Shown: one piece after another, positions 26,794-34,793 of the stretch
How positions within the stretch are numbered: position 1 is the stretch's first letter
Layout: each line of letters starts with the position of its first letter
Source of the DNA: RI-43 sp033764725
GTDB lineage: Bacteria; Pseudomonadota; Alphaproteobacteria; Caulobacterales; Aquidulcibacteraceae
Length of the DNA stretch: 55,453 bases
NCBI GenBank assembly: GCA_033764725.1
Contig: JANRIR010000089.1
Coordinates: 1-55,453, forward strand
Direction: 5' to 3'
The notes under the pieces: generated by a model
Seen by the model: only the letters and a program-made list of their open reading frames with translations
Databases searched by the model: none
Told to the model about the DNA's origin: nothing
Position numbers and translations under genes: made by a program

Positions 26794-27269
26794 GGGGCGG
26801 CGGGAAAGCCGCCGGTCTGGCGTAGCGCCTCGGCCAGCGCGATCGCGGCGGCGGTCACCACATTGAGCGAGCGCGCTTGGGGCGCGATAGGGATGCGCAC
26901 CACTGCGTCGGCGGCGGCGTACACTTCGGGGCCTGCGCCGGCGCTTTCACGGCCGAGAATCAACCGATCTTCGGGCTGGAAGATCATGTCGGGGAGCGCG
27001 ACCGCGCCGTCGGTTTCGATCAGCGTCAACCGGCCCCGCCCGGCGAAGGCGGCGCGATAGGCCGCAAAGCTCGCATGCGTCCGCACCTGCGACAGAGCGC
27101 CATAGTCCAGCGCCGCGCGCTTCATCGCCCTGTCCGTCAGCGCGAAGCCGCACGGCAGGATGACGTCCAGAGGCGTTGCGAAACAGGCGCATAGCCGGAT
27201 CGCAGCGCCGAGATTTTGCGGGATGTCCGGTTGATAGAGCGCAAGACGCACGTTAAGGGCTCCACCCAT
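26772..27269 (-). CDS. trmL: tRNA (cytidine(34)-2'-O)-methyltransferase TrmL
   Basis: 165 aa SPOUT methyltransferase. Motifs: LALYQPDIPQNLGAAIRLCACF, then the knot residues LILGRESAGAGPEVYAAAD and VRIPIAPQARSLNVVTAAAIALAE. It methylates the ribose of the wobble base in tRNA-Leu isoacceptors. ATG 27269 is used; translation could alternatively begin a few codons later near NVRLALYQ. Divergent from the Rieske gene, with 123 bp between. Confidence 0.9.
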   Translation of the reverse strand: MGGALNVRLALYQPDIPQNLGAAIRLCACFATPLDVILPCGFALTDRAMKRAALDYGALSQVRTHASFAAYRAAFAGRGRLTLIETDGAVALPDMIFQPEDRLILGRESAGAGPEVYAAADAVVRIPIAPQARSLNVVTAAAIALAEALRQTGGFPAAPQPPNSP

Positions 27270-27392
27270 TGCGGCGAGGCTGGGGCTGCGGCGCTACGCC
27301 GCCCGTCACCTTTACGCGACTTGTCTTAGCTTCCGCGCCATCGCCGCCCCCCTCGCGGGCGGCTGCTGAAGACGCGGGTCGAGGAGAACAGC

Positions 27393-27974
27393 GTGGCGGA
27401 CGCGACAGCGAATGCGCAAGGCGCAAGCGGCTCGGGCGCAGGCGGCGAAAAGGAGGGCGCCTCGCGCCGCGATTTCCTTTTCATCGCCACCGGCTCGGTG
27501 GCGGCGGTCGGCGCGGCGATGACGGTGTGGCCGTTCATCGACCAGATGAACCCCGCCGCCGACACCAAGGCGCTGGCCACCACGGAGGTCGCGCTGGCGG
27601 CCATCCAGGAGGGCCAGCAGATCGTGGTGACCTGGCAAGGCAAGCCGGTGTTCGTGCGCCGCCGCACCGCCGATGAGATCGCCGCCGCCCAGCGCGACGA
27701 CTATGCCGTGCTCAAGGATCCCCAGACCGACGCCGAGCGCCTCGTGCAATCGAACGGCCAGCCCGGCAAGGCGGAGTTCCTCGTCGTCCAGGCCGCGTGC
27801 ACGCATCTGGGCTGCGTGCCGACCTTCGCGGAAGGCGATTTCGGCGGCTGGTTCTGCGCCTGCCACGGCTCGCAATACGACACCTCCGGGCGCATCCGGC
27901 GCGGGCCCGCCCCGAAAAACCTCGAGATCGCGCCCTACGTCTATCTCAACGACACGTCGATCCGGATCGGGTGA
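27393..27974 (+). CDS. petA: Ubiquinol-cytochrome c reductase, Rieske iron-sulfur subunit
   Basis: 193 aa. A long Ala/Gly-rich N-terminus carries a twin-arginine-type signal anchor (SRRDFLFIATGSVAAVGAAM). The cluster-binding boxes are CTHLGCVP and CACHGSQYD. The protein carries the mobile [2Fe-2S] head that takes an electron from ubiquinol at the periplasmic side of complex III. GTG start at 27393. First gene of the petABC operon, with 8 bp to petB. Confidence 0.95.
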   Translation: MADATANAQGASGSGAGGEKEGASRRDFLFIATGSVAAVGAAMTVWPFIDQMNPAADTKALATTEVALAAIQEGQQIVVTWQGKPVFVRRRTADEIAAAQRDDYAVLKDPQTDAERLVQSNGQPGKAEFLVVQAACTHLGCVPTFAEGDFGGWFCACHGSQYDTSGRIRRGPAPKNLEIAPYVYLNDTSIRIG

Positions 27975-27982
27975 CCCCAACA

Positions 27983-29581
27983 ATGAGCGGACCTTCGACC
28001 TATCAGCCGCAGACCGGCTTCACCAAGTGGCTCGATACGCGCCTGCCGATCATCCGGCTCGTGCATGACAGCTTCATCGATTACCCGACGCCGCGGAACC
28101 TCAATTATTGGTACACGTTCGGCGCCATCCTCTCGATGATGCTGGTGGTGCAGATCGTCACCGGCGTCGTGCTGGCGATGCATTACGTGCCGAGCATCGA
28201 TCACGCGTTCTCGTCGGTCCAGCGCATCGATCGCGACGTGCCCTATGGCTGGCTGATCCAGAACATCCACTCGGTCGGCGCCTCGATGTTCTTCATCGCG
28301 GTTTATGTGCACATGTTCCGCGGCCTCTATTACGGCTCCTACAAGGCGCCGCGCGAGGTGCTGTGGATCCTGGGCTGCCTGATCTATCTACTGATGGTCG
28401 CGACCGCCTTCCTCGGCTACACGCTGCCCTGGGGCCAGATGAGCTTCTGGGGTGCGACGGTCATCACCAATCTGCTCGGCGCCGTGCCTGTGGTCGGCGA
28501 AAGCATCAAGAACTGGCTGATGGGCGCGTACGCGATCGACAATGCGACGCTGAACCGGTTCTTCTCCCTGCACTATCTGCTGCCCTTCGTGATCGCGGGC
28601 GTCACGGTGCTGCACGTCTGGGCGCTGCACGTGTCAGGGCAGAACAATCCCGCGGGCGTCGATGTGAAATCGAAGGACGACACCGTTCCGTTCACGCCCT
28701 ACGCCACGATGAAGGACCTGTTCGCGGTCTGCCTGTTCCTGCTGATGTTCGCGATCTTCGTGTTCTATCTGCCGAACGCGCTCGGCCACGCGGACAACTA
28801 CATCCCCGCCAACCCGCTGGTGACGCCGGCGCACATCGTGCCGGAATGGTATCTGTTGCCGTTCTACGCCATCCTGCGCGCGATCGACTTCGATTTCGGG
28901 CCGATCGATTCCAAGCTCGGCGGCGTGATCTTGATGTTCGCCGCGATCGCGGTGCTGTTCGTGCTGCCCTGGCTCGACACCTCGAGCGTTCGCTCGATGC
29001 GCTATCGGCCGATCGCGCGGCAATTCTTCCTGATCTTCGTGGTGGTGTGCGTGGCGCTCGGCTGGGCCGGCGCGCAGAACCCCTCGATGCTGATGGCGCC
29101 GGCGACGTATCGCGCCGATATTCGCTGGGTCGAAGGCGGCGAGGTGCGGACCGCGCCGGTCACCGCGTCCAGTGCGGAGCAATCGGCTGCGCTGATCGAA
29201 GCGCAGTCGGAGACGCTGACCGAAGCGGGCGCGCCCTTCGTCGCCGTCGAGCGGCAGAGCGGCACGCAGGCGATCATTCGCGGTGTGATCGGCGGCGAAC
29301 TGCGCAGTCGTCAGGTTTCCGCCGGTTCGACCGATACGTTGGAAGAGCTGATCGAGGCCGCGAAGGCCGAAATAGGCGCCCCGTTCGTCGAGGTCGTCCG
29401 GCGCACGCCGTTCGAGTTCACCGTCACGCGCTTCGCGCAGCTTTTGACGCTCTATTACTTCGCTTTCTTCCTCATCATCCTGCCGGTGCTGGGTTTGCGT
29501 GAGACGCCGGGGCGCGTGCCAGACACGATCGCCAAGGCGGTGCTTGCGCGCCACACGAAAGAAGCCGGCGCGGAGGCCTGA
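27983..29581 (+). CDS. petB: Cytochrome b with an internally duplicated periplasmic insertion
   Basis: 532 aa, about 100 longer than usual for a bacterial cytochrome b. The core is normal: haem-ligand helices (MHYVPSIDHAFSS, HSVGASMFFIAVYVHMFRGLYYGSY, HYLLPFVIAGVTVLHVWALH), the Qo motif PEWYLLPFYAILR, and the last helices. Between helix VII (about residues 350-368) and helix VIII (about 484-505) lies an insertion, residues about 376-480, that should face the periplasm. It contains two related units, 380-427 and 432-476, sharing IRxVxGGExR and LIEA...GAPFVxVxR, about half of aligned positions identical. ATG 27983 fits the family start. Confidence 0.95.
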   Translation: MSGPSTYQPQTGFTKWLDTRLPIIRLVHDSFIDYPTPRNLNYWYTFGAILSMMLVVQIVTGVVLAMHYVPSIDHAFSSVQRIDRDVPYGWLIQNIHSVGASMFFIAVYVHMFRGLYYGSYKAPREVLWILGCLIYLLMVATAFLGYTLPWGQMSFWGATVITNLLGAVPVVGESIKNWLMGAYAIDNATLNRFFSLHYLLPFVIAGVTVLHVWALHVSGQNNPAGVDVKSKDDTVPFTPYATMKDLFAVCLFLLMFAIFVFYLPNALGHADNYIPANPLVTPAHIVPEWYLLPFYAILRAIDFDFGPIDSKLGGVILMFAAIAVLFVLPWLDTSSVRSMRYRPIARQFFLIFVVVCVALGWAGAQNPSMLMAPATYRADIRWVEGGEVRTAPVTASSAEQSAALIEAQSETLTEAGAPFVAVERQSGTQAIIRGVIGGELRSRQVSAGSTDTLEELIEAAKAEIGAPFVEVVRRTPFEFTVTRFAQLLTLYYFAFFLIILPVLGLRETPGRVPDTIAKAVLARHTKEAGAEA

Positions 29582-29585
29582 CATC

Positions 29586-30455
29586 ATGTTCCGCAGCGCT
29601 TTGATCGCCCTTGCGGCGCTGGCCGCCTTCGCCCCTGTCGGCGCGCTCGCCGCAGAGGAGGCGCACCATCCCGAACCGTACGCGTTCAGCTTCGACGGGC
29701 CGTTCGGCCGTTACGACCGAGCCTCGCTGCAGCGCGGCTATGCTGTGTACGCGCAAGTCTGCTCGGCCTGCCACGGCCTGGGGCACTTGTCGTATCGCAA
29801 TCTCGGCGAAGGGCCGGATGGGCCGCTCGTCGCCTATCGCGAGCGCAACGCCGAGACCGGCGCCTACGACATCACGCTGACGCCGCACGACGCGCATCAC
29901 GCCACCGTCGTCGACGTCAACGACAATCCGTTCGTGCGCGCGGTGGCGGCCGGCGTGATGATCGCCGACATCGACCGCGAAACCGGCATGGAGACGGAAC
30001 GTCCTGGCCGTCCGTCCGATCGTTTCCGCGAACCGTTCGCCAACGAAGCCGCCGCGCGCGCCGCCAATGGCGGGGCGATGCCGCCGGACCTCTCCGTTAT
30101 CGTGCATGCGCGGCACGGCGGCGCGGAATATGTTCGCTCGCTGCTGCTCGGCTATGTGGATCCGCCGGAGGGCGTCGAGATCGTCGAGGGGAAGTATTAC
30201 AACAAGTATTTCCCGGGCGGCTGGATCGCCATGGCGCCGCCGATCGTGGCCGAAGGCCAGGTCCTCTATTCCGACGACACCGTCGCCAGCGTCGATCAGA
30301 TGGCGACCGACGTCGCCCACTTCCTGCAATGGGCCGGCGATCCGAAGATGCAGCATCGCAAGTCGATGGGCCTCGGCGTCATCGCCTTCCTGCTGCTGCT
30401 GACGGTGCTCACCTATTTGTCGTATAAGCAGGTCTGGCGCGACCAGAAGCACTAG
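29586..30455 (+). CDS. petC: Cytochrome c1
   Basis: 289 aa. A signal peptide (LIALAALAAFAPVGALA) precedes the haem-c motif CSACH near residue 60. The distal Met ligand is probably in GGWIAMAPPI. A C-terminal helix (GVIAFLLLLTVLTYLSYKQVW) anchors the protein to the membrane, haem domain in the periplasm. It accepts electrons from the Rieske centre. ATG 29586 is 4 bp after the petB stop. The 130-bp repeat begins 8 bp after this stop. Confidence 0.95.
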   Translation: MFRSALIALAALAAFAPVGALAAEEAHHPEPYAFSFDGPFGRYDRASLQRGYAVYAQVCSACHGLGHLSYRNLGEGPDGPLVAYRERNAETGAYDITLTPHDAHHATVVDVNDNPFVRAVAAGVMIADIDRETGMETERPGRPSDRFREPFANEAAARAANGGAMPPDLSVIVHARHGGAEYVRSLLLGYVDPPEGVEIVEGKYYNKYFPGGWIAMAPPIVAEGQVLYSDDTVASVDQMATDVAHFLQWAGDPKMQHRKSMGLGVIAFLLLLTVLTYLSYKQVWRDQKH

Positions 30456-30463
30456 GCGCCTCT

Positions 30464-30593
30464 CCTTCTCCCCGTGTGGGAGAAGGTGTCAGCGAAGCTG
30501 ACGGATGAGGGGTGATGACGCCGACGTTTGCAAGGATTCGCAAACACCCTTCATCCGGCGCTTCGCGCCACCTTCTCCCACAAGGGGAGAAGG
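30464..30593. repeat. 130-bp multi-hairpin palindromic repeat, copy 1
   Basis: An intergenic element whose outer arms are two hairpins with the same 9-bp stem (CCTTCTCCC/GGGAGAAGG at 30464-30486 and 30571-30593). Inside is a long-range pair GGATGAGGGGTG (30503-30514) with CACCCTTCATCC (30545-30556; one wobble), which encloses a GTTTGC/GCAAAC hairpin. Two small hairpins flank it (GTCAGC-GAA-GCTGAC, GGCGC-TTC-GCGCC). The whole folds into a clover-leaf. An equally long copy is at 40155-40284. Similar mosaic palindromes are common between genes in many Alphaproteobacteria. Confidence 0.9.
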
Positions 30594-30635
30594 CGGGGGG
30601 CGCGTGAAGCGCCGTCGCACCATGGAGCACGCCGC

Positions 30636-31505
30636 ATGAGCGACTGGCGCATCGGCATCATCGGCGGCTCGGGCCTCTACGATATCACCAGTCTCGAAGA
30701 CGGCCGCTGGGAGCCCGTCGACACCCCTTGGGGCGCGCCGTCGGATGCGCTCCATCGCGGACGGTTGAACGGGATTGAGGTTGCGTTCTTGCCGCGCCAC
30801 GGGCGTGGCCATCGCCTGTCGCCGACGCACGTCAATTACCGCGCCAACATCGATGCGCTGAAGCGCGTGGGCTGCACGGACATCGTCTCGCTGTCGGCGT
30901 GCGGATCGCTGCGCGAGGATCGCGCGCCCGGCGATTTCGTGATTGTCGATCAATTCATCGACCGCACCTTCGCGCGCGAGAAGAGCTTCTTCGGCGCAGG
31001 CGTCGTCGCCCATGTGTCGATGGCGCATCCAGTGTGTCCGCGCCTGTCGGCGTTCGCCGCGGAGGCCGCCCGCGCGGCCGGCGCGCCCACGCACGAAGGC
31101 GGAACCTATCTGGCGATGGAGGGGCCGCAGTTTTCCTCGCTGGCGGAATCCAAACTCTATCGCGCCTGGGGCTGCGATGTGATCGGCATGACCAACATGC
31201 CCGAGGCGAAGCTCGCCCGCGAGGCCGAGCTGCCCTACGCCAGCGTCGCTATGGTGACGGATTATGATTGCTGGCGCGAAGAAGAAGCGCATGTGACCGT
31301 AACGAACGTGCTGGAAGTGCTGCACGCCAACGCCGAGAAGGCGAAAGCGCTGGTCGCCCATCTCGCTGCACGCCTGGCGCACACCCCGCGCACGCCGTCG
31401 CCGATCGATACGTGCCTGGATTATGCGCTGATCACTGCGCCGGAAGCGCGCGACGCAGCCCTCGCCGCCAAGCTCGACGCGGTGGCGGGCCGGGTGCTGC
31501 GATGA
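30636..31505 (+). CDS. mtnP: S-methyl-5'-thioadenosine phosphorylase
   Basis: 289 aa. The purine nucleoside phosphorylase type 2 fold is shown by IGIIGGSGLYDI (phosphate loop), FLPRHGRGHRLSPTHVNYRANI, SACGSLREDRAPGDFVIVDQFIDRT, MEGPQFSSLAES and GMTNMPEAKLAREAEL with TDYDCW. It splits methylthioadenosine into adenine and methylthioribose-1-phosphate for methionine salvage. Adenine released could feed the Apt enzyme encoded 3.5 kb away. ATG 30636 matches the family start; the frame upstream runs into the repeat and is ignored. The stop overlaps the next ATG. Confidence 0.94.
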   Translation: MSDWRIGIIGGSGLYDITSLEDGRWEPVDTPWGAPSDALHRGRLNGIEVAFLPRHGRGHRLSPTHVNYRANIDALKRVGCTDIVSLSACGSLREDRAPGDFVIVDQFIDRTFAREKSFFGAGVVAHVSMAHPVCPRLSAFAAEAARAAGAPTHEGGTYLAMEGPQFSSLAESKLYRAWGCDVIGMTNMPEAKLAREAELPYASVAMVTDYDCWREEEAHVTVTNVLEVLHANAEKAKALVAHLAARLAHTPRTPSPIDTCLDYALITAPEARDAALAAKLDAVAGRVLR

Positions 31506-32566
31506 CGCGCGCGCCGAGCCGCCGCGAGGTGCTGGCGCAGGCGGCTGCGCTCGCGGCGTTTCCCGCGCTCGCCCACGCGCAGGAGCGCCCGTTGCAGCGC
31601 ATCGCCTTCGGCGCCTGCGCCCGGCAAACCAAAGCCCAACCGATCTGGACCGAAATCGCCGCCCTCCGGCCCGACCTGTTCATCGCGCTTGGCGATAACA
31701 TTTACGCCGATGCGGAAACGCCCGAGCGCTTCGGCGCATGCTACGCCGCACTCGCCGCCAAGCCGGAGTTCGCCGCCTTTCGCGCCGCAACGCCGATCCG
31801 CGCGATCTGGGACGACCACGATTATGGCGCCAATGACGGCGGCGCCGATTATCCGCTGAAGCACGACGCGCGCGCGGCATTTTGCGATTTCTGGAACGAA
31901 CCGGCCGATAGCCCGCGCCGCACCCAGGAGGGCGGCATCTTCACCGCCGAAACCTTCGGCCCGCCGGGCCGTCGCGTGCAGATCATCCTGCCCGATCTGC
32001 GCTGGAACCGCACCGCGCTCGCCTCGCGCTCGCGCGGCTGGGTCCGCTATGCCGGCTGGGCGCTGCAGCGCCGTTTGCGCGGTCTCGACGTGCCGGGCCC
32101 CTATGGCCCCAATCCCGATCCCGCCGCCTCGCTGCTCGGCGACGCGCAATGGCGCTGGCTCGAGGCGCAGTTCGCGGTCCCCGCCGATCTGCGCATCGTC
32201 TGCTCCAGCATCCAGGTTCTCGCCGACAAGGCGGGCTGGGAGGGCTGGGAGAATTTTCCGGGCGACTATGCGCGCCTGATGCGCCTCATCGGCGATGCGC
32301 CGAACGTCGTGGTGATTTCCGGCGACGTGCATTTCGGCGAGGTGTCGCGGCTCGAGCGCGCAGGCGCTGCGCCGCTGATCGAGATCACGTCCTCGGGCCT
32401 CACCGAAGTGTGGCCGGTGCAGCCGCCCAACGGACGCCGCGTCGGCGCCTATCGCGGCCGCAATTTCGGAATGCTCCACATCGATTGGGATGCGCGTAGC
32501 GTGACTGCGCAGGTGCGCGATCGCCGCGGCTCTATGCGTCTAGAGTGCCTACTCAGGTTTGGATAG
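31502..32566 (+). CDS. PhoD-like metallophosphatase
   Basis: 354 aa, ATGA overlap with mtnP. A twin-arginine-like signal (SRREVLAQAAALAAFPALAHA) indicates export. The mature part has the PhoD/alkaline phosphatase D pattern: IAFGACARQTKAQPIW, LFIALGDNIYAD (metal-binding Asp), IWDDHDYGANDGG, and VVVISGDVHFGEVSRL with the histidine ligand. It probably hydrolyses phosphomono- or diesters in the periplasm. Co-transcription with mtnP is odd and functionally unexplained. It converges on the NYN-domain gene with an 18-bp gap. Confidence 0.87.
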   Translation: MTRAPSRREVLAQAAALAAFPALAHAQERPLQRIAFGACARQTKAQPIWTEIAALRPDLFIALGDNIYADAETPERFGACYAALAAKPEFAAFRAATPIRAIWDDHDYGANDGGADYPLKHDARAAFCDFWNEPADSPRRTQEGGIFTAETFGPPGRRVQIILPDLRWNRTALASRSRGWVRYAGWALQRRLRGLDVPGPYGPNPDPAASLLGDAQWRWLEAQFAVPADLRIVCSSIQVLADKAGWEGWENFPGDYARLMRLIGDAPNVVVISGDVHFGEVSRLERAGAAPLIEITSSGLTEVWPVQPPNGRRVGAYRGRNFGMLHIDWDARSVTAQVRDRRGSMRLECLLRFG

Positions 32567-32584
32567 TAGCGGGCAAAACTCTGA

Positions 32585-33397
32585 CTATGGCTGACCTGGC
32601 AGTTCCGGCACATCAATTCCAAAGACATCTTGTGCATACAGTTTCAGCATGTCGAGGCTCTCGCTTTCGATGCGAATAGGTTTATCCCGCACTGGGTCCG
32701 CGTGCAGCCAGTAGAGTTGTCCGTCAATCCATAAAGATACATGACCATGATCGGCGTTATCCCAGTGTGCGATTTGTTTGCCGACCGGTCGACTGTAATC
32801 TCGATAATGCGAGGGAAACGGAGTCTTATTGCGAAATTCGAAAGTTGAGCAATTGTACAATAGGTCAGTTGTCAGAGGCAGTTTTGCATCTGCAGCGTCA
32901 ATCAAGATCTGGTTCGTTGCGCCTATTGGATACCAAAGTGTTACAAACATTCCTTCTCGCACGAGCGCGTCCAACAACGGCTTAAAGTCCTGATCGCCCG
33001 TGACTAAAATCGCTGAATCCATGTTCCGACGGAATGTGTGCGTCAACATATCTACTGCAATTGCGACATCCACCATTTTTTGTTCTTGGCCGCCTTTGCT
33101 TCGACGCCTTCGAGTATCACCTTCAAACACATGATATTTATCAAGCTTGCGAATGGACTCTAGTTTTTGAATTTTTTGTTCTGCGAGTGCGGTTTGCGCT
33201 GGAGTCCTATCTTGGTCTTCGAAGCTAGGTATCGCGTCGTAATAGAACACCTTGGTTTGTTCTGCAGCAAAGGCCGCGTAATCCAGAGCAAATGGACTTT
33301 TAGTTGAATATCGGTCTGTGGCCGCCTTCAATGCTCCGTCTAAAGACGCGCCATCGATGAACATATAACTGGTGTGGGTTGAGACGCGTATATTCAC
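32585..33397 (-). CDS. NYN-domain (LabA/limkain-like) protein
   Basis: 270 aa. The N-terminal NYN/PIN-like nuclease fold is recognised from YMFIDGASLDGAL, the acidic DVAIAVDMLTHTF and ILVTGDQDFKPLLDALVREG, which together supply the conserved Asp residues for metal binding. The C-terminal 90 residues are unassigned and aromatic-rich. NYN proteins are often RNases or linked to defence and regulation. Base composition is clearly lower in GC than the flanking genes and codon use differs (many AAA, GAT, TTT codons), which suggests recent acquisition. It stands alone between a convergent phosphatase and co-directional clpP. Confidence 0.8.
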   Translation of the reverse strand: MNIRVSTHTSYMFIDGASLDGALKAATDRYSTKSPFALDYAAFAAEQTKVFYYDAIPSFEDQDRTPAQTALAEQKIQKLESIRKLDKYHVFEGDTRRRRSKGGQEQKMVDVAIAVDMLTHTFRRNMDSAILVTGDQDFKPLLDALVREGMFVTLWYPIGATNQILIDAADAKLPLTTDLLYNCSTFEFRNKTPFPSHYRDYSRPVGKQIAHWDNADHGHVSLWIDGQLYWLHADPVRDKPIRIESESLDMLKLYAQDVFGIDVPELPGQP

Positions 33398-33471
33398 CGA
33401 AGGTGCTTCATGAAAGGCGAGGCTGTCGGGCAGGCGACGTTGTCAGCGCGCATCGGTTTCTCTGAGGCATG

Positions 33472-34074
33472 CTACAGCGCCGCCAGTTCCTTGTGGTTCG
33501 ACACGATGCGGCCGACGAGGCCGTAGGCGATCGCCTCTTCCGGCGACATCCAATAGTCGCGGTCGGTGTCCTTCTTGATCCGCTCGATCGGCTGGCCGGT
33601 GGCGTCGGCGAAAATCTTGTTCAACCGCTCGCGCATGCGGATGATCTCGCGCGCCTGGATTTCGACGTCCGAGGCCATGCCGCCGACGCCGCCGCGCGGT
33701 TCGTGCAGCAGGAAGCGCGTATTGGGCAGGCAGAAGCGGTCTTCCTTGGGCGCGGCGCAAAAGATCAGCGCGCCGGCGCTCGCGGCCCAGCCCGTCGCCA
33801 GCATCTTCACCCGCGGGGTGATGAACTTGATCATGTCGTGGATCATGTCGCCGCTTTCGACGTGGCCGCCGGGCGAGGAGATGATGAACGTGATCGGCTC
33901 GTCGCTTTCCGCGGCGAGCGCCAGCAGCCGGTCGCTCACGCGCCGCGCCTGGGCGTCGTTCACCTCGCCGGTGAGCGACACGATGCGGGACTTGAACAGC
34001 GCCTTCTCGACCGGCAGGGCCGCGCCCTGATCCGGGGGCGGGGTTTCCGTGTCGAGGGTGAAGGGCTGCGTCAT
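33472..34074 (-). CDS. clpP: ClpP-family serine protease (divergent paralogue)
   Basis: 200 aa. The ClpP fold is clear: LFKSRIVSLTGEVNDAQA, FIISSPGGHVESGDMIHDMI, the serine in ATGWAASAGALIFCAA, the histidine in TRFLLHEPRGG and an Asp in TDRDYWMSPEEAIAYGLVGRI. Positions around the active site differ from housekeeping ClpP (ASAG rather than ASMG; LHEP rather than IHQP), so this is probably a second ClpP-like subunit rather than the main one. The catalytic triad is intact. ATG 34074; divergent from apt. No clpX is adjacent. ClpA in this window may be a partner. Confidence 0.9.
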   Translation of the reverse strand: MTQPFTLDTETPPPDQGAALPVEKALFKSRIVSLTGEVNDAQARRVSDRLLALAAESDEPITFIISSPGGHVESGDMIHDMIKFITPRVKMLATGWAASAGALIFCAAPKEDRFCLPNTRFLLHEPRGGVGGMASDVEIQAREIIRMRERLNKIFADATGQPIERIKKDTDRDYWMSPEEAIAYGLVGRIVSNHKELAAL

Positions 34075-34179
34075 GGGATGCTCCAATGGGTGACCGACAC
34101 GTAGGCGCCGGACGCGCTCATTCCTAGCCCCGGCGGCGGCAGAGTCGCCAGGGGGCAGCTGCGGCCTTATGGGTCGGGC

Positions 34180-34707
34180 ATGACCCTCGCCGACGCCATC
34201 CGCACCATCCCGGACTTTCCCAAGCCCGGCATCCAGTTCCGTGACATCACCACGCTCCTGGGCGACGCCAAGGCCTTCCGCCGGGCGGTGGACGAGCTCG
34301 TCCAGCCCTTCGCCGGCAGCCGCATCGCCAAGGTGGCGGGTGTTGAGGCGCGCGGCTTCATCCTGGGCGGGGCGGTGGCCCACCAGCTTTCGGCCGGGTT
34401 CACCCCGGTGCGCAAGAAGGGAAAACTCCCCGCCGCGACCCTGCGCCAGACCTACGCGCTCGAATACGGAGAGGACGAGGTGGAGATCCATGTCGACGCC
34501 GTCGCCCGGGACGAGACCGTGCTTCTGGTGGACGACCTGATCGCCACCGGCGGCACCGCCGAGGCCGCGGTGCGGCTCCTGCGGCAGGCGGGCGCGCACG
34601 TCGTGGGCGCCGCCTTCGTCATCGATCTGCCCGACCTCGGCGGCGCGCAGCGCCTGGAGGCGCTGGGCGTGCCTGTGCGGACGCTGGTGTCGTTTCCTGG
34701 CCATTGA
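34180..34707 (+). CDS. apt: Adenine phosphoribosyltransferase
   Basis: 175 aa. Family hallmarks: IRTIPDFPKPGIQFRDITTLL at the N-terminus, GVEARGFILGGAVAHQL, RKKGKLP, and the PRPP-binding loop VLLVDDLIATGGTAEA. It converts adenine and PRPP to AMP in purine salvage, consistent with nearby mtnP producing adenine. ATG 34180, with 105 bp separating it from divergent clpP. ruvA begins 86 bp downstream. Confidence 0.95.
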   Translation: MTLADAIRTIPDFPKPGIQFRDITTLLGDAKAFRRAVDELVQPFAGSRIAKVAGVEARGFILGGAVAHQLSAGFTPVRKKGKLPAATLRQTYALEYGEDEVEIHVDAVARDETVLLVDDLIATGGTAEAAVRLLRQAGAHVVGAAFVIDLPDLGGAQRLEALGVPVRTLVSFPGH

Positions 34708-34793
34708 CAGCCCGCGAAAGGCGCGGAGCGGCGAATCCCGGCATGTTCGCCCCGCAAGCGCAGCAGGCGCGGCCGAAGGCGGAGAAGCGCGCA

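Noticed and set aside
30528..30635. Upstream in-frame extension of mtnP
   Set aside because: It translates the palindromic repeat; ATG 30636 matches the conserved MTAP N-terminus.
34708..34793. LexA/SOS box upstream of ruvA
   Set aside because: Only a single GTTC is present; the alphaproteobacterial GTTC-N7-GTTC pattern is absent.
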